NCBI GenBank assembly: GCA_030606525.1
Contig: JAUWGG010000010.1
Span: 1 to 12,670 of the forward strand
Origin: Methanobacteriota archaeon
GTDB lineage: Archaea > Thermoplasmatota > Thermoplasmata > JAUWGG01
Length of the DNA stretch: 12,670 nt
Direction of reading: 5' to 3'
The notes beneath the pieces are model-generated. The model saw only the letters and a program-made list of their open reading frames with translations, was not told the DNA's origin and did not search any database. The translations under genes and the position numbers were made by a program. Positions 1-6,490 of this stretch are shown here, piece by piece. Position 1 is the stretch's first letter; each line of letters begins with the position of its first letter.

Positions 1-1134
1 CTCTTCACCAAATTTTTCTTTGTATTGACCAACTGTTTTTCGACTTAGCTTTTGTTCTCCAAAAAGTTCTTGAGGATCGAGGGTGATTTCTGAATCTGTT
101 ATTTCTTGAGCAGTAACAGCGCCGTCCAATGCATTTTTTAAAATCAGATCACTAATAAGACCGGCGTCGATCTTATTGTCTTTACCCATATTGATGACAC
201 TGATCTCTTTCAGGGTTTCATCTTCTATTGTTTCAATAACCTCATCAACGAACTGATCTGAGTTGGTTTCATTCAAAATTTTCAGAGCTTCAGGATCTCC
301 ATCCTGTGCCCATTTTTCCACTATCTCACGATGATAAGCTTTCACGGTGATCTTTTCACCTCTAATGATAATTTCTTTGTCTTTCACTTCATCCTCCACG
401 GGTTCTTTTACGATAGATTTGTTGATGGCTTTATTAAGGGTAGCGATCACCTCATTAAAACCTTTCATAATTTCTTTCATATCCAGGTTGCTGTCGGTCT
501 TTTCGATAGAAGCGATCTTCTCATCAACAACTTTCAAGGCAGCTTTATCACCTGTAGCTTCGATAGCTTTACGGATCTCTTTCAGCTCTTCCAATACCTT
601 GGTATTATCGGCATGAACCACAACAATATCATCGGCTGTTCCATATACGGAAACACCGTTGAAATTATCTTTCTTAACTTTTGCCCATGTCTCACCTGTT
701 AGTTCACACTTCAGCACCTGCACCCAGCTACCTAATTTAACATCTGGAAAATGTTCTTTATCGGCAGCTTTCAATAAGTAGTTTTCTACAATTGACACAT
801 CATTGATCGGTCTCATATTATGATTCACGTCATTACGTCCGATCATACCTTTCATTGCGAAATGATCCATGGCTTTCACCACTTCAGCTTTTGTGATTGT
901 ATCACCCTGAGAATCCACAGTTTCAGGTTCCAGCACAGTTACATACAATCTTCCCTGGTCATCGCTTTTGAACTTTGTGGCATCTGCTATATGCTTATAG
1001 CTTACACCCTTCTCGCTCTTCACGACCACGCCCTTGCCATTAGCTGGCTTTACATCGTCGAAAAGAAGAGAGATGAGTTCCACATCCATATTCCGCAGAT
1101 CACCTTTCTTTACTTTCTTTCGGAAAATTTTCAT
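1..1134 (-). CDS. XkdF-like prohead protease, 3' end outside window (possible fusion with scaffold/capsid)
   Basis: Open frame of 378 codons from ATG at 1134 to the left edge without a stop; AGGAGG lies just upstream of the ATG and overlaps the portal stop codon. Residues about 55-170 match the XkdF/Peptidase_S78_2 family of putative head-maturation serine proteases. They carry the early motif PETVDSQGD (70-78), a histidine in NHN (104-106, His105) and a serine in FNGVSVYG (158-165, Ser162), with GSWVQVLK between them. This enzyme should cleave scaffold and capsid proteins inside the prohead. Residues about 175-250 are rich in K, E, A and L and look helical, as expected of a scaffold segment. 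Residues 251-378 form another region that I do not recognise. Its place after the portal agrees with PBSX, where xkdF follows xkdE. The protease domain is fairly secure; the role of the C-terminal part and the true end are unknown. Confidence 0.82.
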   Translation of the reverse strand, partial: MKIFRKKVKKGDLRNMDVELISLLFDDVKPANGKGVVVKSEKGVSYKHIADATKFKSDDQGRLYVTVLEPETVDSQGDTITKAEVVKAMDHFAMKGMIGRNDVNHNMRPINDVSIVENYLLKAADKEHFPDVKLGSWVQVLKCELTGETWAKVKKDNFNGVSVYGTADDIVVVHADNTKVLEELKEIRKAIEATGDKAALKVVDEKIASIEKTDSNLDMKEIMKGFNEVIATLNKAINKSIVKEPVEDEVKDKEIIIRGEKITVKAYHREIVEKWAQDGDPEALKILNETNSDQFVDEVIETIEDETLKEISVINMGKDNKIDAGLISDLILKNALDGAVTAQEITDSEITLDPQELFGEQKLSRKTVGQYKEKFGEE

Positions 1135-1144
1135 TTTCCCTCCT

Positions 1145-2332
1145 TTATTTGTTTTGCGCCTGGTCGAAAAAGCGCTCTTCATCATTTTTATAATCATCCA
1201 GCAGGTTGCCAAAATTGAATTCATCCGGCTTTACTCCCCAATCGAATTCATTATTAAATTCATTTGCCAGGATAGATGCCAGAGCTTCCTGTAGCGGTTT
1301 AACTTTATTAAAATAGAATATCTTCAGATCGCTGTCATTATCTCCGCCTAATTTACCGGGTGTTTCTTGAGATGCAAGGCGTGGTGGAACTCTGTGGTAA
1401 GCGAATATGCCATTTCGATATTTATCTTCTAATTGTTTTTGTCCGTCCGCGGTCATATCCTTTCTCAGCTTTTCCACTTTTATCTTCACGTTCGGATCTC
1501 CTGTTTCCAGAATAATATTGGAATGCTGCTTTTTATTCTGAATCGCTATCTCGAATTGCTCCTTAATCGTTCCGAATCCACTCTCATCGGTTTCGTCGGT
1601 ATCATCCGTATCTTCATCTAAAAGACCTTCAACCAGAATTAGGTAATCTATAAAAAGGCCATTCTTGAAATTATTATAATCCAGGGTTTTCAGCTCTTTT
1701 AATATCTCTACATTGGCAGCAATCGGCAGACTCTTAAGTCCCCATGCCTGGCTTTTGAAAGTCTCTTCCATCATGTGGATCACATCTTTGCCAGTGAAGA
1801 ATGTTTGTACCATATTCCTGCGCTGGATATAATCCGGAACCAGGAATCCCTGATCATTGGTATTCTCTAATATTTCAGTCTCATTGGGAAGCAGACGTTG
1901 TAATCCTACCCATGCGCCTGCTAAGCTGCGTAGCTTTATCAAAAATCCATTACCGCAAGCAGAATTATATTTTATCAGCTGTCTCAGTAGATCAATTTTA
2001 TTGAACTTTGGCGGTGTTTGACAGTCATCCCACCAACTCTGAACTTTAGCGTTATTACATTCAAATATCTTCACTGTATTTTTAGCTATAGCATCCACAC
2101 ATCCGTCATGAAATTCATCTATCATAAGTAAATTAAGAAGTTTGAGCATACTATATGGCGGTGATATTTTCCTCTGATTCGCCATTGATTTACTGACTCT
2201 GCTTTTTCTGTTCCACTTGTATTTTGTCAGATCATAGCTTTCGGTTTTCAAGGTGCGTTCTAAAACTCTATCGATATCAACCATCAGAACACCAGTGTTT
2301 TTAACAGTGGTAAGATGGAATCCTTTTCTCAT
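1145..2332 (-). CDS. Phage portal protein, PBSX (XkdE) type
   Basis: A 395-residue protein that should form the dodecameric ring at the capsid vertex, through which DNA enters and to which the terminase docks. Family marks are a GNGFLIKLR strand (127-135), a VIHMMEE...WGLKSLPIA segment (184-205) that parallels the usual H-...-YG-P--- motif, FKNGLFIDYLI (222-232) at the start of the long helix region, and the hallmark AYHRVPPRL (311-319) where PBSX portals read A-HRVPP-L. The length is close to typical for the family. An acidic stretch, LLDEDTDDTDETDES at 237-251, looks like an inserted loop. The ATG at 2332 overlaps the preceding stop by one base (TAATG), with GGAG about eight bases upstream. 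The protease follows 10 bases after the stop. The assignment is firm; the position after the neck genes is unusual. Confidence 0.92.
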   Translation of the reverse strand: MRKGFHLTTVKNTGVLMVDIDRVLERTLKTESYDLTKYKWNRKSRVSKSMANQRKISPPYSMLKLLNLLMIDEFHDGCVDAIAKNTVKIFECNNAKVQSWWDDCQTPPKFNKIDLLRQLIKYNSACGNGFLIKLRSLAGAWVGLQRLLPNETEILENTNDQGFLVPDYIQRRNMVQTFFTGKDVIHMMEETFKSQAWGLKSLPIAANVEILKELKTLDYNNFKNGLFIDYLILVEGLLDEDTDDTDETDESGFGTIKEQFEIAIQNKKQHSNIILETGDPNVKIKVEKLRKDMTADGQKQLEDKYRNGIFAYHRVPPRLASQETPGKLGGDNDSDLKIFYFNKVKPLQEALASILANEFNNEFDWGVKPDEFNFGNLLDDYKNDEERFFDQAQNK

Positions 2333-2745
2333 TATATTTTCTCCGTTTGTGTTGTCAGTTTACATATCTTCACCGGGTGGGTTCCATTCACATAAGAAGG
2401 ATAATATTCAATTGACGCAAAATCTTTATTCATGCTTGACAAATAAGCATCCCGGAAAGCTTCTTTCAGAGTATAGAGTGCTGTGTCAGGATCCGTAATA
2501 TCATCGGCTGCATCCACAACCAGGAATATCTCGAAGGAAAGATCGGTTGTAATATATCTTTTTCTTGTACCGTCCTTCCCGGTCTCTCGCTCAAGTGATA
2601 CAATAGCTGCTTTAAATCCATTACTTAGATCATCAGGAAGTACATTCACATTTGTCAGTTTATTCCCGTCACTGATCCCTGCCGTGGTGATTGCTGCCAA
2701 TATCGCACTGCGCACCCTTGTAAATTCAGTTATAAATATTTCCAT
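2332..2745 (-). CDS. Probable tail terminator / tail completion protein
   Basis: A 137-residue soluble protein with no signal peptide. It has an alpha-beta pattern: an N-terminal helix with FTRVRSAIL, then strands KAAIVSLER (45-53) and LSFEIFLVVDAAD (69-81), then helix ALYTLKEAFRDAYLS (89-103) and a closing strand region ending in KICKLTTQTEKI. Strand-rich proteins of this size with a FEIFLVV-like strand and a following helix are common among gpU/tail-terminator proteins, which cap the tail tube at the head-proximal end. It sits directly after the gp10-like neck protein, the usual place for a tail terminator. The ATG overlaps the upstream TAA by one base (TAATG), with GGAG upstream, so the two are probably translationally coupled. 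The call rests on position and general fold, not on a diagnostic motif. Confidence 0.5.
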   Translation of the reverse strand: MEIFITEFTRVRSAILAAITTAGISDGNKLTNVNVLPDDLSNGFKAAIVSLERETGKDGTRKRYITTDLSFEIFLVVDAADDITDPDTALYTLKEAFRDAYLSSMNKDFASIEYYPSYVNGTHPVKICKLTTQTEKI

Positions 2746-3197
2746 TAATTCGCTCCGATAGCTTTCAGTCTTCTCATGATATAACTGTTACGGTCCTTTA
2801 AAATATCTGCGAAAACGTTGCGTGCTGCTATACCTTCCCGTTTTATCTTATGAATTATCATCCGTGCCATTTGTTCTATGGTAAGCAGGTTTCCTTGCTT
2901 GTCTGTCCAACTCAATCCCCTTCTTTGCACCCAGCCCACAATCGGAGCAAGAGGCGTCCACGACGGCTCTTTTCCACCCAGCACATAAGGTTCATGGGCT
3001 ACATTAGATCCATACTGCAATCTCATTCCTTTATCCAGGTTGCCGCTCACGATGTATGTTGTATTCCTATAGAAATCTCCTTTATCTTTAATCTCTTTAT
3101 CCAGGATAACTCGCTTGGCATCTTTCACTAAAGTGCTACCGATCTCATGCAGGGCTTTTGTTATTTCGTTGTAAATTAAACTCCAGATATCTGGCAT
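2745..3197 (-). CDS. HK97 gp10-like neck / head-tail joining protein
   Basis: A 150-residue protein. An N-terminal helix (about 5-35, ending KDAKRVILDKEIKDKG) is followed by NTTYIVSGNLDKGMRLQYGSN (45-65), then HEPYVLGG (68-75), then helical WTPLAPIVGWVQRRG (80-94) and a C-terminal helix region RNVFADILKDRNSYIMRRLKAIG. The order helix, 'sGnL...y', 'Y---vh-G' with P and aromatic residues, and C-terminal helix is typical of HK97 gp10 and related neck proteins, which bridge the head connector and the tail. It overlaps its upstream neighbour by one base (TAATG at 3195-3199) and its downstream neighbour in the same way, so these genes form a tight translational unit. The virion-morphogenesis family (Mu gpG type) is an alternative. 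Confidence 0.6.
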   Translation of the reverse strand: MPDIWSLIYNEITKALHEIGSTLVKDAKRVILDKEIKDKGDFYRNTTYIVSGNLDKGMRLQYGSNVAHEPYVLGGKEPSWTPLAPIVGWVQRRGLSWTDKQGNLLTIEQMARMIIHKIKREGIAARNVFADILKDRNSYIMRRLKAIGAN

Positions 3198-3736
3198 TAC
3201 AGATCACTCCATAGGTTTTTATTGAATGCATCGATGTCCCACCAGTTATATGTCTGTTCAGTATCATCTTCACATAAGATTGCGCATTGCACACGGTTCT
3301 TGCGCCGTCCTTCTATGTTGATTAACTGACGTTTCCCTGCCGGAGAAAGATAAAGATTCAAGTATTTCAGAGCTTGCAGTTCCAACTGTTTCTTCTTTTT
3401 CTCGATAGTAGCTTGAGTGATGAGCTGAGTTTTATGTGCGTCCATGCCCGTGGATTCGATAATGCCTTTTCCAATTGTGTTCAGGTTCAAAAACTCCAGG
3501 GTTTTATTCAGCATAATTAGACTGTATGCAAGCTTAAAGGCTACAGAAATAGCCGCAGATTGGGAATCACCTGCGGCTTCATCATAGGAGGCTGAGGTGG
3601 TATTCTCGGATAACCACAGCAATACGCCCGGTTGGTGTGAAGTAAATAGATCGGTGACCCCTGCCTTCCCGGTCAGGTCGGAAAGATTTAAGGTCTTTAA
3701 AACATCTAATTGTGTAACCGGTATTACTGCGCTCAT
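3197..3736 (-). CDS. Probable head-tail connector (adaptor) protein
   Basis: A 179-residue, largely helical soluble protein starting MSAVIPVTQ. An in-frame ATG 12 codons upstream (3772) exists, but the ATG at 3736 has GAGGTG (3740-3745) at good spacing, so I use 3736. Helices are suggested at about 45-85 (AAISVAFKLAYSLIMLNKTLEFL) and 105-145 (IEKKKKQLELQALKYLNLYL). The C-terminus is aromatic and acidic (TYNWWDIDAFNKNLW). Helical proteins of this size that come just before a gp10-like gene are usually the gp6/gp15-like adaptor beneath the portal. No diagnostic motif is visible, so the function is inferred from position. It is the first gene after the terminator at 3814-3846 and probably opens a transcription unit. 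Confidence 0.45.
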   Translation of the reverse strand: MSAVIPVTQLDVLKTLNLSDLTGKAGVTDLFTSHQPGVLLWLSENTTSASYDEAAGDSQSAAISVAFKLAYSLIMLNKTLEFLNLNTIGKGIIESTGMDAHKTQLITQATIEKKKKQLELQALKYLNLYLSPAGKRQLINIEGRRKNRVQCAILCEDDTEQTYNWWDIDAFNKNLWSDL

Positions 3737-3739
3737 CGC

Positions 3740-3745
3740 CACCTC
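3740..3745 (-). promoter_or_regulatory. Ribosome binding site GAGGTG deciding the 3736 start
   Basis: GAGGTG on the minus strand ends three bases before the ATG at 3736. The upstream in-frame ATG at 3772 has no comparable site and would lie inside the candidate promoter, so the shorter protein is preferred. Confidence 0.6.
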
Positions 3746-3758
3746 ACTTTCAGGTGTG

Positions 3759-3788
3759 ATTGAAAACCACACATCAGGCAGGCGTCAA
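3759..3788 (-). promoter_or_regulatory. Weak candidate sigma70-type promoter for connector-portal-protease genes
   Basis: On the minus strand TTGACG (3783-3788, five of six matches to the -35 consensus) is followed after 18 bases by TTCAAT (3759-3764, four of six matches to the -10 consensus). It lies between the terminator and the connector gene, where a new promoter would be needed if the terminator works. The -10 box is poor and the resulting leader would be very short. A phage-specific late promoter or antitermination is equally possible. Confidence 0.28.
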
Positions 3789-3813
3789 AGACAGATGTCC
3801 AGAAATGAGACAC

Positions 3814-3846
3814 AAAAAAAAGCCCTGAGATTTCTCTCGGGGCTTT
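3814..3846 (-). terminator. Rho-independent terminator ending the glycosyltransferase/cargo unit
   Basis: A 12-base-pair stem (3819-3830 with 3835-3846, one G-T wobble) encloses a TTTC loop (3831-3834 on the plus strand). In the minus-strand direction it is followed directly by a run of eight T residues (3821-3814, partly within the stem). It lies 18 bases after the stop of the exported cargo gene and 78 bases before the next start. The plus-strand side has a weaker T-rich tail, so the main direction is leftward. Confidence 0.9.
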
Positions 3847-3863
3847 CTTGCTCTTTTGCTATA

Positions 3864-4367
3864 TCAAAACTTCCACCTCAATCCTATATAATTCACCTTT
3901 GTTTCAACTTCGATTCTCTCCAATGAGAAATAGATATTTATTAATCCTGCTAAACTAAAAAAACTTCCCATTATAACTTTTCTAAATCGTACACGTTTTA
4001 ATTCCCCTGTGCTTTGCTGTATACTTCCTGGATACTCATTAGCTTTTTCAATTTCCTTTATCGTCTCATTTATATCTGCGACAGTTTTGAAATAATCCCA
4101 GCTAAGAGTAAATGCAATAACGCTAACTGGCAATAATCTAAAATGAGGGTAATCATATATATGATATATTTCGATATCATCAATCTGTGTAATGCGACTA
4201 AGTGGTATTTTTTTTAAAAGACTATCTGATTTAATAAAGTAAACACCATAATCCTCTCCTACTAATTTTCCCTCAATAACGGTACCATCATCGATAAAGA
4301 CTCTAATATCGTCACAGAACAATGCTGTGAATGTAAGAACAAATAAAATTAAAATGATCTTCTTCAT
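3864..4367 (-). CDS. Exported, probably membrane-associated small protein of unknown function (cargo gene)
   Basis: A 167-residue protein not recognisable as virion morphogenesis. Residues 1-17 are a classic signal sequence (MKK, then a hydrophobic core up to TALFC). A cysteine at 18 follows, but the -1 residue is F, so it is not a good lipobox. Residues 20-62 look like a small beta barrel (DIRVFIDDGTVIEGKL, then a 'G-YFI--...IPLSRITQI' pattern). Hydrophobic stretches follow at about 78-90 and 131-148, and the chain ends in VNYIGLRWKF, a strand with a terminal aromatic residue like an outer-membrane beta signal. That last reading is tentative. The ATG has AGGAGG at six bases. It follows the 79-residue gene with a one-base gap and is the last gene before a strong terminator. 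The sequence looks more AT-rich than the flanking structural genes. A lysogenic-conversion or superinfection-related envelope protein is possible but unproven. Confidence 0.75.
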   Translation of the reverse strand: MKKIILILFVLTFTALFCDDIRVFIDDGTVIEGKLVGEDYGVYFIKSDSLLKKIPLSRITQIDDIEIYHIYDYPHFRLLPVSVIAFTLSWDYFKTVADINETIKEIEKANEYPGSIQQSTGELKRVRFRKVIMGSFFSLAGLINIYFSLERIEVETKVNYIGLRWKF

Positions 4368-4379
4368 CCTACACCTCCT
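4363..4379 (-). repeat. Copy 2 of a 17-base RBS-start direct repeat
   Basis: AGGAGGTGTAGGATGAA, containing the ribosome binding site and start codon of the exported-protein gene. It is identical to the sequence at 4604-4620 in front of the preceding gene. The TAG inside this copy is also the stop of that preceding gene. Confidence 0.8.
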
Positions 4380-4608
4380 TTTTTACTGTATAAATATCGT
4401 CATTAATTATTTTTATATCTTTTATCCCATCAACAGCCGTTTGCTCCCCATTCGGCCAAAACACAATAACATCTCCAGACTGCCAATCTTTAGAAAGGTT
4501 TTCACCAATTCTAAGAGCAATACCATGTCCATTATCTGAATCAAATAGAACTGCCCTTGAAGGGAACACATGTCTTTCCACGTATCTCTCAAGATCTTTA
4601 TCGTTCAT
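4369..4608 (-). CDS. Small soluble protein of unknown function
   Basis: 79 residues starting MNDKDLERYVERHVFP. A start nine codons upstream (4635) is possible, but the ATG at 4608 has AGGAGG at exactly six bases and is chosen. After a charged N-terminal helix the protein is strand-rich: SRAVLFDSD, GIALRIGE, DWQSGDVIVFWPNGEQ, IKDIKIINDDIY. The 'W-sGDVIvfwpnGe' region suggests a small beta-barrel fold. There is no signal peptide or membrane segment. The stop TAG lies inside the ribosome binding region of the exported-protein gene, so the two are probably expressed together, possibly as partners. I recognise no family. Confidence 0.6.
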   Translation of the reverse strand: MNDKDLERYVERHVFPSRAVLFDSDNGHGIALRIGENLSKDWQSGDVIVFWPNGEQTAVDGIKDIKIINDDIYTVKKEV

Positions 4609-4620
4609 CCTACACCTCCT
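4604..4620 (-). repeat. Copy 1 of a 17-base RBS-start direct repeat
   Basis: AGGAGGTGTAGGATGAA, covering the ribosome binding site and the first codons of the 79-residue gene. It decides that start over the in-frame ATG at 4635. The second copy lies 241 bases further along at 4363-4379. Confidence 0.8.
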
Positions 4621-4651
4621 ATTTATAATCTTCAATATTCAATATTAAATT

Positions 4652-6490
4652 TTAAATTCCCCTGTCAATTAATTCCAGATATTTCTTTGCCACAGGACCA
4701 TAATCATGATATTGCTTCACGTGCCCTGTAACTCTCTCCTGCTCCTGCTTATAAAACTGTTTATAGTTTATCAGGTTTTCGATCTGTTCTCCCAGGGTAG
4801 CTTCTGTTACAAACGTATAAGGACAATATCCGTAAAGCTCTATCATCTTGTCCCGGATAAATTCATCACCTGCCAGGACCGGTTGTTCAAAGCAGGCGGA
4901 TTCCAATCCACTCACCTGCATACCTAACCAGAAGCTGTCAAAACAGGCATCCGCTTTTACCTTCATTTTCAGAGCTTCCTGGTGAGACATCTTCTCGATC
5001 AGGATTACCTCGATCTTGTATCCTTTTTTCTTCAGATCCTCGATAACTTTTAAAAACACAGCTGTTCCTTTATTGCTCCGTTTTGTAGGTGAATGCACTA
5101 TTTTAAAGATCTTACCTGGTGCCCTGCCATTAATCATGTTATGATATTCATCAAAGGGCACAGGATTCTCCAGGTAATTAATATTATTCCCGTAATTTGT
5201 GAGCTCCAGGTTAGAACAAAATTGAATAGCAGGTCTATCTTCAGCTAATTTTTGATATGCTTTTACAGCTCGTCTGAATTTAGTGCCGTGATAATGAATC
5301 GCATATTTAGCTTTTTCATTGAATCCCACCTGGTCTGCATATTCAAAACCCAAATGACAATGTATTACGTCTGATTTTTTAATCACTTCTAGCACCATTT
5401 TCCTGTCTCTTATGGTATGAAATTGCTCCGGATATTTTATGTAATTATCAAGCTCTCTGAAGTATGTTGCCAAGTGCGATGTAGTTTTATTGATCGCTTC
5501 TTTCAGATGCCAGCCCACACCCGCAGGATCATACTGAGTGAACATCCCGATCTTTAATTCCTTCCTCGTTCCCAGATTCTTCTTGGGAACAATCTTCCTA
5601 TTCATCTTCCTAATAATACCTACCAGCGTTTTAAACCTATTCTCCACACTGTGCTTTTCCAATACGAAGTCTCTGCCGGCTTTGCGGATGCCTTCATATT
5701 TTTCAGGATGCTCTATGCACTTATGTATCTGCGAAAGAACATTGTCTATGGTTACCGGAACAAAATGTTTACCTGGTTTGAATCCGCATTTCAGGAAGTC
5801 CTCACATTCCCGGGCAAGGAGTAAGGATCCTGCAGCAGGTATCTCAAAATATTTTTTCACTACTAAATTAAATATCGAAGGAGTTGCTATCCCACAAAAA
5901 TATGAATTCAAGAGTTCCGCATATTCATCGTTCAGTTTGTATCTGCTATGGAAACAGTCTATCTTATTGGAATATTCAGATACTTGTTTTATGATAGATC
6001 GTAAAGGATACACTCCATTATACGTAGCACCTGACATCAGGCATTTCATTTCCGGATTCTTATTATATTTCAGATCCGCATATCTTTTAAAGGACGCAAA
6101 ATATTGCGGGAAAAATATCATCTTATGATAATGCTGAGGATAGAATTCCTTGAATTTTTCATCCAATGGACTCAGAATTATATCGAATCTATCCAGCATC
6201 TGATTCATTTCACCCTCAAATTGTTTATCACCATAGGTTTGAAGATCCCCCATATATCCGATCATCTTGATCCGCTTATTCAGGTGAGCCAATTCTCTCA
6301 TTAATCCCGGACGGTTATGCTGGGGGATTGCAAATGTGATAATGAACTCGACGTCATCAGTTATATAAGGATCATCGGTGTATTGAATATCACAATCAAA
6401 TTCCGTTGCTATCTTTTCCAGCAGTATCTTATAGTTATCAGTATGCCTCATCAAATAAAATGATGGTATGATTATCAAACCTTTCTTCAT
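4652..6490 (-). CDS. Tandem two-domain glycosyltransferase (CgeB-like plus GT4-like)
   Basis: A 612-residue cytosolic protein with two GT-B type glycosyltransferase units in one chain. Unit one (about 1-295) has the signature of the CgeB-like group (Glycos_transf_1_2): KKYFEIPAAGSLLLA (212-226), then GFKPGKHFVPV (236-246), then AGRDFVLEKHSVENRF (271-286). Unit two begins near 312 (LKIGMFTQYDPAGVGWHL), with HYHGTKFRR (399-407), HSPTKRSNKGT (466-476) for the start of the nucleotide-binding half, and SGLESACFEQPVLAGD (527-542) at the usual donor-binding E-x7-E position. No membrane segment is seen. It should move sugars from nucleotide donors to an acceptor that the sequence does not reveal. The ATG directly follows the stop of the previous gene (TAGATG), with AGAGGA as ribosome binding site. 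Unit two is visibly related to the N-terminal half of that neighbour. Confidence 0.85.
   Translation of the reverse strand: MKKGLIIIPSFYLMRHTDNYKILLEKIATEFDCDIQYTDDPYITDDVEFIITFAIPQHNRPGLMRELAHLNKRIKMIGYMGDLQTYGDKQFEGEMNQMLDRFDIILSPLDEKFKEFYPQHYHKMIFFPQYFASFKRYADLKYNKNPEMKCLMSGATYNGVYPLRSIIKQVSEYSNKIDCFHSRYKLNDEYAELLNSYFCGIATPSIFNLVVKKYFEIPAAGSLLLARECEDFLKCGFKPGKHFVPVTIDNVLSQIHKCIEHPEKYEGIRKAGRDFVLEKHSVENRFKTLVGIIRKMNRKIVPKKNLGTRKELKIGMFTQYDPAGVGWHLKEAINKTTSHLATYFRELDNYIKYPEQFHTIRDRKMVLEVIKKSDVIHCHLGFEYADQVGFNEKAKYAIHYHGTKFRRAVKAYQKLAEDRPAIQFCSNLELTNYGNNINYLENPVPFDEYHNMINGRAPGKIFKIVHSPTKRSNKGTAVFLKVIEDLKKKGYKIEVILIEKMSHQEALKMKVKADACFDSFWLGMQVSGLESACFEQPVLAGDEFIRDKMIELYGYCPYTFVTEATLGEQIENLINYKQFYKQEQERVTGHVKQYHDYGPVAKKYLELIDRGI

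Noticed and set aside
3751..3770. Short inverted repeat GTGTG/CACAC upstream of the connector gene as an operator
   Set aside because: The arms are only five bases with a nine-base loop. A match this short is expected by chance.
4621..4655. AT-rich tract with TATAAAT as a promoter for the two cargo genes
   Set aside because: A TATAAAT-like -10 is present, but no -35 box sits at 16-18 bases. The 43-base gap can be explained as an AT-rich junction inside the operon.
5538..6128. A 196-codon plus-strand open frame
   Set aside because: It lies fully antisense to the tandem glycosyltransferase gene, has no convincing ribosome binding site and a composition typical of a reverse-frame shadow. The same applies to the other plus-strand frames, so none is annotated.
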